A stretch of 32,727 nt of DNA, taken from Lentisphaeria bacterium (GTDB lineage: Bacteria > Verrucomicrobiota > Lentisphaeria > Victivallales > Victivallaceae). Made by a program: the position numbers and the translations under genes. The notes below the pieces were generated by a model that worked only from the letters and a program-made list of their open reading frames with translations, was not told the origin of the DNA and ran no database searches. The stretch is taken from assembly GCA_017507125.1 (NCBI GenBank), contig JAFWBQ010000136.1, forward strand, positions 1 through 32,727. Reading direction: 5' to 3'. Shown here piece by piece: positions 15,951 to 24,370 of the stretch (the stretch's first letter is position 1; each line of letters opens with the position of its first letter).

Positions 15951-17498
15951 ATGGTCATTGACTCACACGTTCATTTTCCCTTTTCGCTGCCTGTTCCTGA
16001 AGAGGAGTGGGGAAAATTTCTGGTCGAAAGAGCAGCCCGGAGCGGTATCAGCGCCGTTATTGTGTCAGATGTCTTCATCAGAGGGCGTAAGGATGCAGGA
16101 TCTTATCCCTCATCAGCGGCACTCCGTTTTGCCAACAGTTATGCCGCGGAACAGGCCGCGAAGAATCCCGGAAGACTCTACTTTCTTGCCTATTTGAATC
16201 CGCAGAATCCGGATTGGGAAGAGGAACTCTTACATGCTGCTGCCGACGGAGCAGTGGGCGTTAAACTCTGGGTCGCCTTGAAAGATGCCAACGGCAGCTT
16301 GGAAAACAGCATTAAAGTACTGAAAAAAGCTGCTGCTATGGGACTTCCTGTGTTGATCCATGTTTTTGCCAGAGCTGAAGCAAATTCCCCCGGAGAAGTG
16401 GACATTGCAGAGTTTGTTGAACTTTCAAGGCGAGTCCCCGAATGTGTCCTCATCGGCGGACACTCGGGAGCCAATTTCCGGGAATCAACGGGCATGTTCA
16501 GACGCGCTTCTGAAAATACATACTGGGATATTTCCGGAACAAATCCGGACTGCTCCATGGTATCCGAGATCCTGAACGGGATAAGTTCTGACAAAGTTCT
16601 TTTCGGTTCTGACGGTCCCGGCAGAAGTTTTTCCGCCCAGGTGCACAAAGTGACTCTTGCTCCCATCTCAGATGAAGCAAAAAAACAGATCCTTTGTGAC
16701 AACATACTCAAAGTATACGATCTTCCGGGACTTTACACAGCCTCTCTTGTCCACTCTGTTTCTGCGGCCCCTGTGGTCGATCCCAGTGAGGATCACTTCA
16801 CTTTTTGCGGCAGATGGCCCTTTTTTGAAAAGGCGGAAATTACGCCTGGAGAGCTTGAAAACAAGTTGGCAGCAGCAGGGATCGAAAAAGCCTTTACGGT
16901 CAGTTTCAACACAATGTTCCGCATCGATCTTCTCAACGCCAACCGTGAATTTCTTAAAGCCTGCGAAAATCTGAAACGTCTTCGCCCCCTTGCGGTGGTC
17001 GATCCCGAAGCACGGAACATTGAGGTGCTTCTTGACGATGCCGCTGAGAAAAACTTTTCCGGTGTCTGGTACTCCCCTGCCCTTCTCGGACAAACGCCCG
17101 ACTCTCCCAAAGCGCTGAAACTCTATGGGGCATGTCTCCAACGGAAACTCCCCGTATATCTCAACTGCCGTCTGGGTGAAGACCGGTTCCGTCACCGTTC
17201 ACTTATCCTGCGTAATTTGGAATTCAAAGATCTTGCCGGATTTTTCAAGAGCGCCCCTCCCCATGATTATATCATACAGGGAATGGCTCCTGCACCTGAA
17301 ATTCCCCGTGAAGATTGCCGTTTCACTTTTGAACGTCTCACTGACGGAGAGGGAGGTCTTGCCAATTATCTCGCCAGGGGCGGCAGAAAAGAAGCTCTTC
17401 TGAGGGGCAGTGAATACCCCTTCAGAGAGCTTGAACAAACGCTCCTTGCCTCAGAAAATAATCCTTTTACCGGCTCTTCCTGCAAAAACAGCCAATAA
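15951..17498 (+). CDS. Fused double amidohydrolase, second half degenerate
   Basis: A 515-residue protein made of two TIM-barrel amidohydrolase (Amidohydrolase_2) units. The first, residues 1-258, is complete: DSHVHF with H6 and H8, K105 in VGVKLW, H137 in VLIHVF, H171 in IGGHSG and D221 in FGSDGP. It should hydrolyse or decarboxylate a small ring or amide substrate. The second, about 275-500, follows the same fold pattern (VVDPEARN, LPVYLNCRLGEDR, HDYIIQGM). It has lost the HxH entry, which reads HFTFCGRWPF, and the other metal ligands, so it is probably structural or regulatory. There is no signal peptide. The gene lies 18 bases after the NagA-like gene with only a weak ribosome site, so coupling is likely. 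Single-unit relatives are often annotated as predicted metal-dependent hydrolases. The substrate is unknown. Confidence 0.8.
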   Translation: MVIDSHVHFPFSLPVPEEEWGKFLVERAARSGISAVIVSDVFIRGRKDAGSYPSSAALRFANSYAAEQAAKNPGRLYFLAYLNPQNPDWEEELLHAAADGAVGVKLWVALKDANGSLENSIKVLKKAAAMGLPVLIHVFARAEANSPGEVDIAEFVELSRRVPECVLIGGHSGANFRESTGMFRRASENTYWDISGTNPDCSMVSEILNGISSDKVLFGSDGPGRSFSAQVHKVTLAPISDEAKKQILCDNILKVYDLPGLYTASLVHSVSAAPVVDPSEDHFTFCGRWPFFEKAEITPGELENKLAAAGIEKAFTVSFNTMFRIDLLNANREFLKACENLKRLRPLAVVDPEARNIEVLLDDAAEKNFSGVWYSPALLGQTPDSPKALKLYGACLQRKLPVYLNCRLGEDRFRHRSLILRNLEFKDLAGFFKSAPPHDYIIQGMAPAPEIPREDCRFTFERLTDGEGGLANYLARGGRKEALLRGSEYPFRELEQTLLASENNPFTGSSCKNSQ

Positions 17499-17571
17499 AA
17501 GTACAGCAGCAGTATCAGAGAAACAGAGAAAAATCCACAGACTATTGAAGAGATCAACAACATTTGTAAAA

Positions 17572-17611
17572 AAACAAGCAAAAGTCTTAAAAAAATGACT
17601 TTTGCTTGTTT
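17572..17611. terminator. Strong bidirectional hairpin terminator
   Basis: A perfect 15-bp stem (17572-17586 with 17597-17611, core ACAAGCAAAAGTC) has a 10-base A-rich loop. On the minus strand it is followed by a seven-T run and closes the six-gene operon ending at 17637. On the plus strand, after the amidohydrolase stop at 17498, the tail is only partly T-rich. Confidence 0.88.
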
Positions 17612-17636
17612 GCTGTAACTTACACTTCAAGATCTC

Positions 17637-18434
17637 TCAGAGATCAATGGTTTTGCAGGTAAAAGAATCGCCGTTGTATTCTATTTCGACCATGTTGCCG
17701 TTGCGGGTCACAGAGCCGGAACAACATTGCCCGAAGCCCTTTTCATCCACTTTGAGAAAGTGTTTGTGGACGTGTCCGCAAAGAACCAGGTCGATCTTCT
17801 TTTCTTTCAACAGTTTGATCAGTTCCCCCTGCCCGAAAAGAGCGTGCCGGAACCTGAGCCATTTATTATCCTCAATAAGAGGGTAATGCGTCACAAGGAT
17901 CCGGGGAAGTTTTTTTTCCTTTTCACAAAAGCTGACGATTTTTTCACTCTCGTGCTTCTTGACAAAACCCCATGAGCAAAGCAGATTTGAAGGTGCCGAT
18001 GTGTTGAGCACGAGAATTTCAGCACCTCCAAGTTCAAGAGAAACCGGCATTTCATCAAAGGTGAAACGCTGCTGATTGACCTCATATACAGCATCTTTTA
18101 CTGCTTTGACACACCAGGAACGCTTCACATAACAGTCATGGTTCCCCGGCGTGTAGACAAGAGGGATGGAGGAGTTGACAAGAGGCGCAAGGATCGCTTT
18201 CACCCGTTCAAATTCTCCCGGCTGCCCGGAACTGGTCAGATCCCCTGTACACACAGCCAGATCAGGCTTGGTGTCAAGGATGTATCTGACCGCCTTTTCC
18301 AACTTGGAAAGATCGTGCTGAAAACGGCGGCGGAAGCGGTAGTTGAACACCCCCACCCACCGTTTATCAAAATATGCCATCCAATCCTCAGCGGAGCCCC
18401 CTCCGTGAGGATCGGAAAAATGAATGATCTTCAT
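17637..18434 (-). CDS. Calcineurin-like metallophosphoesterase
   Basis: A 265-residue cytoplasmic phosphoesterase of the CpdA/Icc-like type. All motifs are standard: FSDPH (D8, H10), TGDLTS (D65), PGNHD (N98, H99), THYP and CGHVH near residue 216. It differs from the neighbouring-cluster enzyme at 8877-9842 in keeping the canonical GHxH. It begins 3 bases after the stop of the CE4 gene and is the last gene of the thioesterase-kinase-Lon operon, just before the strong hairpin. Members of this group split cyclic nucleotides, UDP-diacylglucosamine or other phosphodiesters. The region after the first motif (RWVGVFNYRFRRRF) is basic and aromatic and could touch the membrane, as in lipid-A-type pyrophosphatases. 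That would suit an operon with lipid and envelope genes, but it is inference. Confidence 0.85.
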   Translation of the reverse strand: MKIIHFSDPHGGGSAEDWMAYFDKRWVGVFNYRFRRRFQHDLSKLEKAVRYILDTKPDLAVCTGDLTSSGQPGEFERVKAILAPLVNSSIPLVYTPGNHDCYVKRSWCVKAVKDAVYEVNQQRFTFDEMPVSLELGGAEILVLNTSAPSNLLCSWGFVKKHESEKIVSFCEKEKKLPRILVTHYPLIEDNKWLRFRHALFGQGELIKLLKEKKIDLVLCGHVHKHFLKVDEKGFGQCCSGSVTRNGNMVEIEYNGDSFTCKTIDL

Positions 18435-18437
18435 CTC

Positions 18438-19223
18438 TTACAGCTCAACGATCGCTCCGGGAGCCACCGGAAGAGCCCCATTGGGGGATGCGATCCAGAC
18501 GGTGACTGCCGTGGGGTTGTAGACTCTCCGGCCATCGGTTGAAGTAACAAGAGCACGGAACGCTTTGATATAGCGGGCAAGTTCAATATTGGTCACATAC
18601 CACACGTCATCTTTTCCGGCAACCATATCTGCGAAACGCTCCATATCATCCCAGTTGCCCGCATTGCCGAACTCATAAGAATGGCCCCAGACGTAGAAAA
18701 TGCTCATGTTATAACGCAAATTCAGGAAGGTCGGCGCCAACTCAAGCATATCCCGGTGGTGGCAGGTGGGATGCCATAAAAGAAGTTCATCAGGGATACT
18801 GAACTTTTTGGTGGAAGCTGTTGTACGGCAGTACTCAATGCCACAGCTGCGGAGTATTTCCACAACAGCAGAATCAGAAGAGCCGTAGGGATAAGACATA
18901 CCGGTTACAGGATAAGGTGAATATTTTTCCAGCAGTTCACGATCCTGCCACACTTCGCGCATGACCTCTGTCCGGGGGATCCGTTCAAGAAAGGGATGGG
19001 TAAAAGCATGACATGAAATTTCGTGGCCCTCATACAGCGAAGCGATCTCATCCAGAGAAACTTTGACTTCAGAATTCAGCATTCCGGCGTTCAGGTGAAA
19101 CGTTCCCTTAAGTCCGTGGGCATTGAAAATTTCCACAAGTCTGCGGTCATGGTCTCTGCCGTCATCATAGCTGAGAGTCAGAGCTTTAGCACGACCGCCG
19201 GGAAAAGTTATACGGATACTCAT
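18438..19223 (-). CDS. Cytoplasmic CE4-like polysaccharide deacetylase
   Basis: A NodB/CE4-fold protein of 261 residues without signal peptide. The motifs are SYDDG at 18-22 (D20, D21), metal histidines H72 and H76 in HAFTH, SYPYG as motif 3, and WGHSYEF as the late His motif. Its first motif is SYDDG, where secreted CE4 enzymes have TFDD. This subgroup is often found acting on small or intracellular N-acetylated sugars. It lies 11 bases after the LolA-like gene and 3 bases before the metallophosphoesterase, with tight coupling on both sides. The C-terminal 35 residues (NPTAVTVWIASPNGAL) look like a short beta domain added to the barrel. It could deacetylate an envelope precursor or a catabolic sugar; the sequence alone does not say which. 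Confidence 0.85.
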   Translation of the reverse strand: MSIRITFPGGRAKALTLSYDDGRDHDRRLVEIFNAHGLKGTFHLNAGMLNSEVKVSLDEIASLYEGHEISCHAFTHPFLERIPRTEVMREVWQDRELLEKYSPYPVTGMSYPYGSSDSAVVEILRSCGIEYCRTTASTKKFSIPDELLLWHPTCHHRDMLELAPTFLNLRYNMSIFYVWGHSYEFGNAGNWDDMERFADMVAGKDDVWYVTNIELARYIKAFRALVTSTDGRRVYNPTAVTVWIASPNGALPVAPGAIVEL

Positions 19224-19234
19224 AAAAAATTTCC

Positions 19235-19960
19235 TTATTTTTTATCTGCGGGCAGCTGCCGCATGATATTGACCGGATTTCTGGAATCAAAGAAACCTAA
19301 TTCGGCACTGTCGGGATCAAAGGCGACACGGGTACGCCATCCGGGACCTTCCAGATTGATGTACCGGGCATAATAGAGATCGTTGCGCTTGGTGAAACCG
19401 TTGCACTCAAGAGTCCGGTAAGGGCTCTTTTCGCCCTTGCGGAAAAATTCGGCCTTCAGAGGGAAGTAGTGGTCAGAAGAGATCCACACCTTTACTTCCT
19501 CCTTTTTGTCTGTGCTTTCAAGGAGCATCACTCGGCAGGGGGCCATACTCAGAGATTCCCGGGGCAGCTCTTTAATGAGTTTTCCGTGAAGAAATCCCAA
19601 AGTCAGATCCGTTGCCCGCAATCCGATATGATCAAGTGCAGCCGTATTTCCCTTGAGGCGTGTCACAGCAGAAACTCCTGTTTTCCGGGCTTGGGAAAGG
19701 AGAAAAGAATCCTTATCACCAATAACAAGGTGTCCGGTAAAACGCTCATTCTGGATAATAACACCAAAATAAATGGAGGTATTTTCCACACTCTTGCCGC
19801 GCCGGCGGTGCTGAATCTGTCCATTCAGTCTTGAGTAGGTTCCTGTACTGCGGAAGTTCCGTACTTTGTAAAGAAACAATTCTGCAGTCTCTTCAGCTGC
19901 GGCACAGTAAGAGATACTCCCCAAAAGAAGCAATGCTGCCGCAAAAAGATTTTTTTTCAT
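19235..19960 (-). CDS. Exported LolA-like protein
   Basis: A 241-residue protein with a signal peptide at 1-21 (MKKNLFAAALLLLGSISYCA). The rest alternates beta strands in the manner of the LolA/LolB half-barrel and of the 'outer membrane lipoprotein-sorting' group. The stretch VKVWISSDHYFPLKAEFF, followed by RTLECNGF and YARYINLEGPGWRTRVAFD, is the clearest likeness. It likely works in the periplasm, perhaps binding lipid or lipoprotein. It lacks a lipobox. It starts 3 bases after the Lon stop, with GAAGGGA overlapping the end of lon, and is followed 11 bases on by the CE4 gene. The family call rests on pattern and length, not on catalytic residues, so an unrelated secreted beta protein is possible. 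Confidence 0.6.
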   Translation of the reverse strand: MKKNLFAAALLLLGSISYCAAAEETAELFLYKVRNFRSTGTYSRLNGQIQHRRRGKSVENTSIYFGVIIQNERFTGHLVIGDKDSFLLSQARKTGVSAVTRLKGNTAALDHIGLRATDLTLGFLHGKLIKELPRESLSMAPCRVMLLESTDKKEEVKVWISSDHYFPLKAEFFRKGEKSPYRTLECNGFTKRNDLYYARYINLEGPGWRTRVAFDPDSAELGFFDSRNPVNIMRQLPADKK

Positions 19961-19963
19961 CTT

Positions 19964-22393
19964 TTATTTCCCTTCAAATCCGATCTCTTCGGCTTCTTCA
20001 AGACGCTTGACAAAGTGGAAGGTCAACGCCTTTTTGACCTCTTCAGGCAGTTCCTCATGATCCTTGCGGTTTTCATCGGGCAGAATAACATCCGTGATTC
20101 CGGCGCGCATAGCGGCAACGACCTTTTCCCGTATTCCACCGACCGCTGTCACTCTGCCGGTCAGGGTTATTTCACCTGTCATGGCAAGTTTTTTCCGCAA
20201 AGGAAGATTTCTCAGACAGGAAATAAGCGCAAGAGAAAGGGTCACACCTGCAGAAGGACCATCTTTCGGCGTGGCTCCGTCAGGCACGTGGATATGAAAA
20301 TCATGAGTATTGAAAAACTCCGGATCGATCTTCCACTTGTCGCAGCGTCCTCTGACCAGACTGAAAGCGATAGAAGCCGATTCCTCCATCACTTTACCGA
20401 TGGAACCGGTCACCTTCACATTGCCTTTTCCTCCGGCGATGGCGATGATCTCAACGGGCAGCGTCACGCCGCCGGCACCTGTCCATGCCATGCCGGTTGC
20501 CATACCGGGTTCACTTTTTTCGTCAGCTTTGTCCTTGAGAAATCTGGGAGCTCCCAAAAGCTCCCGGATCATGGGGGGAGTCACATTAATCGCGCCCTCA
20601 AGAGCCAATTCACCATTGACGGCCTTACCGGCAAGTCTGCGACAGACACGTGCAATGGTCTGCCCCAGATTGCGGACGCCGGCTTCCATAGTGTAGCCTT
20701 CTATGACAGCATCAAGCGCAGCATTGGAAAATTTCACCTGTTTAGGTTCAAAGCCGCAATCCACACTTTCGCGTTTCACCAGATAGCGCTTGGCGATCTC
20801 TCTTTTTTCCACCTGAGTATAACCGGAAAGGCGGATTATTTCCATACGGTCACGCAAGGGTCCTGGGATCTGCTCTTCCACATTGGCAGTAGCGATAAAA
20901 AAGACCTTTGAAAGATCAAATCCCAATTCAAGAAAATTATCGTTAAAAGAAAAATTCTGTTCAGGATCAAGCACTTCAAGCAAGGCGGAGGCCGGATCAC
21001 CGCGCATATCATGCGCCAGTTTATCCACTTCATCAAGCATGAAGACCGGGTTTCTGCTGCCGGCGCGCTTGATATTCTGGATGATCCTTCCCGGCATGGC
21101 ACCGACGTAGGTGCGGCGGTGTCCCCGGATCTCGGCCTCATCATGGACTCCCCCCAGAGAAACGCGGATAAAATTACGCTGAAGCGCCCGTGCAATAGAC
21201 TGCCCCAGAGAGGTTTTACCGACACCCGGAGGACCTACGAGACAGAGGATGGGGGCTTTACGCATATCTCCGTTGCCCTGCTCCTGCTTGAGCTGAAGCA
21301 CAGCAATAAATTCAAGAATACGTTTTTTCACCTCATCCAAACCGTAATGGTCCGCCTCAAGAATACGTGAAGCGATTTTTGTATTGAGCCTGTCCTCTGT
21401 TTCCACCAGCCAGGGCAGATCCAGCATCCAGTTCAAATAATTATAACTGATGTGGTATTCCGGAGCCATCGTCGGGATCTGCTGCATCCGGTTGAACTCT
21501 TTCTTGATGGTTTCAAGCACTTCTTCCGGAGCTTCGCAGTTTTCGATGCGCTTTTCCATGATGATAAGATCCGGATTGCGGCTGTCTTCATTGAGTTCTT
21601 TCTGGATGACCCGCAACTGCTCGCGCAGATAAAACTCTCTCTGGGATTCTCCCATAGCCTCGTGCACTTCGCTTTGGATCCGGGCACTGAGACGGGTGGT
21701 TTCCAGTTCACGATTGAGCAGCACCGCCAGCATTTCCATGCGTTCAAGAATAGAAGGATTGCTGAGGAACCAGAGTTTTTCTTCAAAACTGAAGTTCAGT
21801 GCATCAACGATCATATCCACAGCTCTGCCGGGAGTGGGAGCGTTGTTGACTGCAACAGCCACCTCCTCTGTCAATCCGGGAAGCATGGAACTGAGTTCAA
21901 GAAAACTTGCAATCAGAGCACGCAGACGGCTTGTGGACTCTTTTTCACTCATTCCGCCGTCATTTTCACTGACGGGTGAAAAATCCACAGCCACGGCACC
22001 GTTCATCTCGCGGTAAGCGTTATTGTAACGCACCCGTTTGATGCCGCGCACCACGATCCTGACAGAGCCGTCAGGCATTTCCGCACGCTGCAGAACTCTG
22101 ACCAACACTCCCGTCCGGCACCGTTTTTTATTGTCCCAGACAAAGGATTCCGGTTCGCTCAAACCGGAATCAGCATCGAACCCTTCTTCACGGGGGATCT
22201 CAGGGAATACCACCAGAGTACGATTGCCCTTCATGGCAGCCTTGAGGGAGTCGTGATTGGAGCGTCCATCCACATTGAAAGGAATCAAGCTGAATGGATA
22301 GAGCACCAATCCCGCCGTCTGAAGCATATAGCTCCGTTCCCCAACGACTGCAGGACCGACTGCAATGGTAAAATTATTGTCACCGATCGCCAT
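19964..22393 (-). CDS. lon: ATP-dependent protease Lon
   Basis: An 809-residue LonA serine protease that degrades misfolded and regulatory proteins in the cytoplasm as a hexamer. The N-terminal substrate domain spans about 24-220, a coiled helical region 230-330, and the AAA+ module carries Walker A GPPGVGKT (387-394) and Walker B FMLDEVDK. The protease domain has the catalytic dyad S714 in DGPSAGVT and K757 in GGIREKVV. The two are 43 residues apart, the same as in E. coli Lon. The length is typical. The start has GGAAAG 13 bases upstream, inside the end of the PfkB gene. It is third in the operon from the thioesterase promoter. No heat-shock operator (CIRCE) or sigma32-like promoter is visible nearby, so it may be expressed constitutively. 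Confidence 0.98.
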   Translation of the reverse strand: MAIGDNNFTIAVGPAVVGERSYMLQTAGLVLYPFSLIPFNVDGRSNHDSLKAAMKGNRTLVVFPEIPREEGFDADSGLSEPESFVWDNKKRCRTGVLVRVLQRAEMPDGSVRIVVRGIKRVRYNNAYREMNGAVAVDFSPVSENDGGMSEKESTSRLRALIASFLELSSMLPGLTEEVAVAVNNAPTPGRAVDMIVDALNFSFEEKLWFLSNPSILERMEMLAVLLNRELETTRLSARIQSEVHEAMGESQREFYLREQLRVIQKELNEDSRNPDLIIMEKRIENCEAPEEVLETIKKEFNRMQQIPTMAPEYHISYNYLNWMLDLPWLVETEDRLNTKIASRILEADHYGLDEVKKRILEFIAVLQLKQEQGNGDMRKAPILCLVGPPGVGKTSLGQSIARALQRNFIRVSLGGVHDEAEIRGHRRTYVGAMPGRIIQNIKRAGSRNPVFMLDEVDKLAHDMRGDPASALLEVLDPEQNFSFNDNFLELGFDLSKVFFIATANVEEQIPGPLRDRMEIIRLSGYTQVEKREIAKRYLVKRESVDCGFEPKQVKFSNAALDAVIEGYTMEAGVRNLGQTIARVCRRLAGKAVNGELALEGAINVTPPMIRELLGAPRFLKDKADEKSEPGMATGMAWTGAGGVTLPVEIIAIAGGKGNVKVTGSIGKVMEESASIAFSLVRGRCDKWKIDPEFFNTHDFHIHVPDGATPKDGPSAGVTLSLALISCLRNLPLRKKLAMTGEITLTGRVTAVGGIREKVVAAMRAGITDVILPDENRKDHEELPEEVKKALTFHFVKRLEEAEEIGFEGK

Positions 22394-22401
22394 ACATCAC
22401 G

Positions 22402-23430
22402 TCACTTTCCGGCAAATTCTGCGGGCACGGGGCTGTATGAGCAATTCTTAAGGAAGAGTTGCATTTTTTCAAGTGAAACAGCACCGCCGGTGGCAGTGGC
22501 ATCACGGAGATTGAAGTTGCTTGAAGCGCCGCCCAATTCCATGGCTGAAGCAAGATCCCACTCCTGATGCAGAGCGTAGATCACCCCGGCGGCAAAAGCA
22601 TCGCCGGCACCGGTACTGCCCACAATGTCTTCTTTGGCAATATAGCATGAAGGACGGAAGATGAATTCACCATTCTTCTGACGGCCGGCGGCGCCCTCAG
22701 GGAAGTGGATCACGGCAGTTTCTTTCACGCCGTTTGCCAGCAGAAAATCAACAGCAGCGGGCAAATTGGCGTAATTCATGGAGCCATCGCTTTTACGCAG
22801 TTCGATACCGCTGCAGCTGGAACACTCGATTTCATTGACGATGAGAATGTCGATATAAGGCAGTGCAGGCATCACAACAGCCTTGAATTTTTCAGGAGCA
22901 TCACTTACAAAGTCAACAACGGTCTTGTAGCCCTTTTTCTGCATGTAATCCAGAGTCCGTGCAGCTTCTGTTCCATATTCAGCGTCAGCGCGATCCATTT
23001 TCTCAAGCAGCAGCAGATAGGCAAGATAGAAGAATTTTGCCGGAACATCAATATTGCGGACGTCTTCAAAACCATATTCGGAACATGCCCCGCGGCAATG
23101 GAAAAATGTACGCTTGCCATTACCGGACATCACATCCGTGTAACTGGTGGGCAGAGAAGGGTCTGTGATCATTGCCTTGCTGTTGATATTCCGCGCCTTG
23201 ATTTCATCAAGAACAAACTGACCGTCCTCATCGTTGCCGATGCGTCCGGCGGCATACAACGGCAGAGAGCTGTCCATCGCGGCGATGTCAAAAGAGACGT
23301 TGGCAGGTCCGCCGCCGGTACTGCGGATCTGGGATGAAATGTTGCACAAAGTTCCCTCTTCGGGGAAACGGTCTATCAGTTTCACTTTGTCAATGACCCA
23401 GTTTCCGGCACAGATAATTCCTTTTTTCAT
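22402..23430 (-). CDS. PfkB-family sugar kinase
   Basis: A ribokinase-fold kinase of 342 residues that transfers phosphate from ATP to a sugar or nucleoside. PfkB signature 1 appears as GGGPANVSFD (39-48). Signature 2 is DIVGSTGAGDAFAAG, with catalytic base D277 and the GAGD anion hole. Residues 93-130 form the lid and substrate region (SYTDVMSGNGKRTFFHCRGA). The FFHCRGA stretch is like that of sugar kinases acting on fructose- or ribose-type substrates. It has GGAAGTG before the ATG and lies 34 bases after the thioesterase gene and 8 bases before lon. Nothing else in the operon is a sugar pathway gene apart from the CE4 enzyme, so the substrate is open: fructokinase, ribokinase and 2-keto-3-deoxygluconate kinase are all possible. 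Confidence 0.9.
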   Translation of the reverse strand: MKKGIICAGNWVIDKVKLIDRFPEEGTLCNISSQIRSTGGGPANVSFDIAAMDSSLPLYAAGRIGNDEDGQFVLDEIKARNINSKAMITDPSLPTSYTDVMSGNGKRTFFHCRGACSEYGFEDVRNIDVPAKFFYLAYLLLLEKMDRADAEYGTEAARTLDYMQKKGYKTVVDFVSDAPEKFKAVVMPALPYIDILIVNEIECSSCSGIELRKSDGSMNYANLPAAVDFLLANGVKETAVIHFPEGAAGRQKNGEFIFRPSCYIAKEDIVGSTGAGDAFAAGVIYALHQEWDLASAMELGGASSNFNLRDATATGGAVSLEKMQLFLKNCSYSPVPAEFAGK

Positions 23431-23464
23431 TTTTCACTTCCTTTTTTTTATGATATGACAAACA

Positions 23465-24196
23465 TCAATTCGATCTCAAGATACCGCCGGCAGTAAAGAA
23501 ATCACCACCGCGGATACAAAATTTCGACTCTTCAATGGTGCCGCTGCAGATAATCTCATCATCCAGCTGCCCCGCATGCTGAAAATTGATCTGCATCTCT
23601 TCAATGCGCCGCGATGCGTCTTTCTGCAGATGTTCCAGAGCGTCGGTAATATATCGCGCATAAACGGCATTGTTCAAATGACAATTAAGATCGATATCTC
23701 CACAACCGACCCGGTAAGTTCCCAGAGTCGTTCCCTCAGAAAGAGGGAATTTTTCAAACTTCTCAAAATACCGCGGTTTTTCTTCATTTGCCGGGAGAGG
23801 CTCTTCAAAAACTTTCGCCATAGGGATCGGACGGTAAGTTGCGCCGTCAAGCATGACCCAGGCAGAGGAGCCCTGCACCAACTCATCGCCGCCGCATGAA
23901 ATACGATACTGCCTGAAGGCAGACAAACGGTCATGACCGGAAGGATAGGTCAGAAGCTCCAATTCATCTTTCAGTGCCGGCAGACGCAGAATTCTGATCC
24001 TCAGACGTGAAAGCACCCAGATACGTTTGTTTTTGACCAGATCCTCCATGCCGCACCCCAGTTTTTCAGCGTGTTCAGCAGCAATATCCTGAAGGCAATC
24101 CAGCAACAGCTGCAATTTCATACTGCCGTCAGGACCACATTCGTGGTGACGCACCAAATGTGCTCTTTTATGACACTCGGGTAAATGCTCCATCAT
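23465..24196 (-). CDS. Acyl-ACP thioesterase family protein
   Basis: A double-hotdog thioesterase (Acyl-ACP_TE family) of 243 residues that releases fatty acids from acyl carrier protein in the cytoplasm. The first hotdog holds DGSMKLQLLLDCLQDIAAEHA and the conserved WVLSRLRI. The second holds GDIDLNCHLNNAVYARYITDAL, with the Asp/Asn/His group expected at the active site. Start choice is uncertain. The ATG at 24229 lies at the predicted transcription start and would make a leaderless message, with MYRLTVRIAGY added. The ATG at 24196 has GAGGA 11 bases upstream, so I chose it. It is the first gene of the six-gene operon, with a good promoter directly upstream. The role may be fatty-acid supply for membrane lipids or fatty-acid release. 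Paralogues in this family can favour short chains. Confidence 0.88.
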   Translation of the reverse strand: MMEHLPECHKRAHLVRHHECGPDGSMKLQLLLDCLQDIAAEHAEKLGCGMEDLVKNKRIWVLSRLRIRILRLPALKDELELLTYPSGHDRLSAFRQYRISCGGDELVQGSSAWVMLDGATYRPIPMAKVFEEPLPANEEKPRYFEKFEKFPLSEGTTLGTYRVGCGDIDLNCHLNNAVYARYITDALEHLQKDASRRIEEMQINFQHAGQLDDEIICSGTIEESKFCIRGGDFFTAGGILRSN

Positions 24197-24235
24197 ATAT
24201 CCAGCAATCCTCACAGTTAGACGATACATATTAAT

Positions 24236-24264
24236 AATATAGTACAGGAAAGAGATATTTTCAA
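24236..24264 (-). promoter_or_regulatory. Sigma70-type promoter of the thioesterase-lon operon
   Basis: On the minus strand, TTGAAA (24264-24259), exactly 17 bases, then TATATT (24241-24236). Transcription should start near 24229, on or beside an ATG. It drives the thioesterase, sugar kinase, lon, LolA-like, CE4 and phosphoesterase genes. Confidence 0.72.
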
Positions 24265-24370
24265 CTTGAAACCTACTTGATTTTTATCTTAGTTGGAGTT
24301 ATTTTATAGAACTTGAAAAAAATTTTTCTGTTTTCCATTGCCTTGACTTATAACAGTAGAGTGAAAAAAA

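Noticed and set aside
24265..24370. TTGACT and TATAAC upstream of the TtcA-like gene as a promoter
   Set aside because: The two boxes overlap almost directly, and no -35 box sits 16-18 bases before TATAAC.
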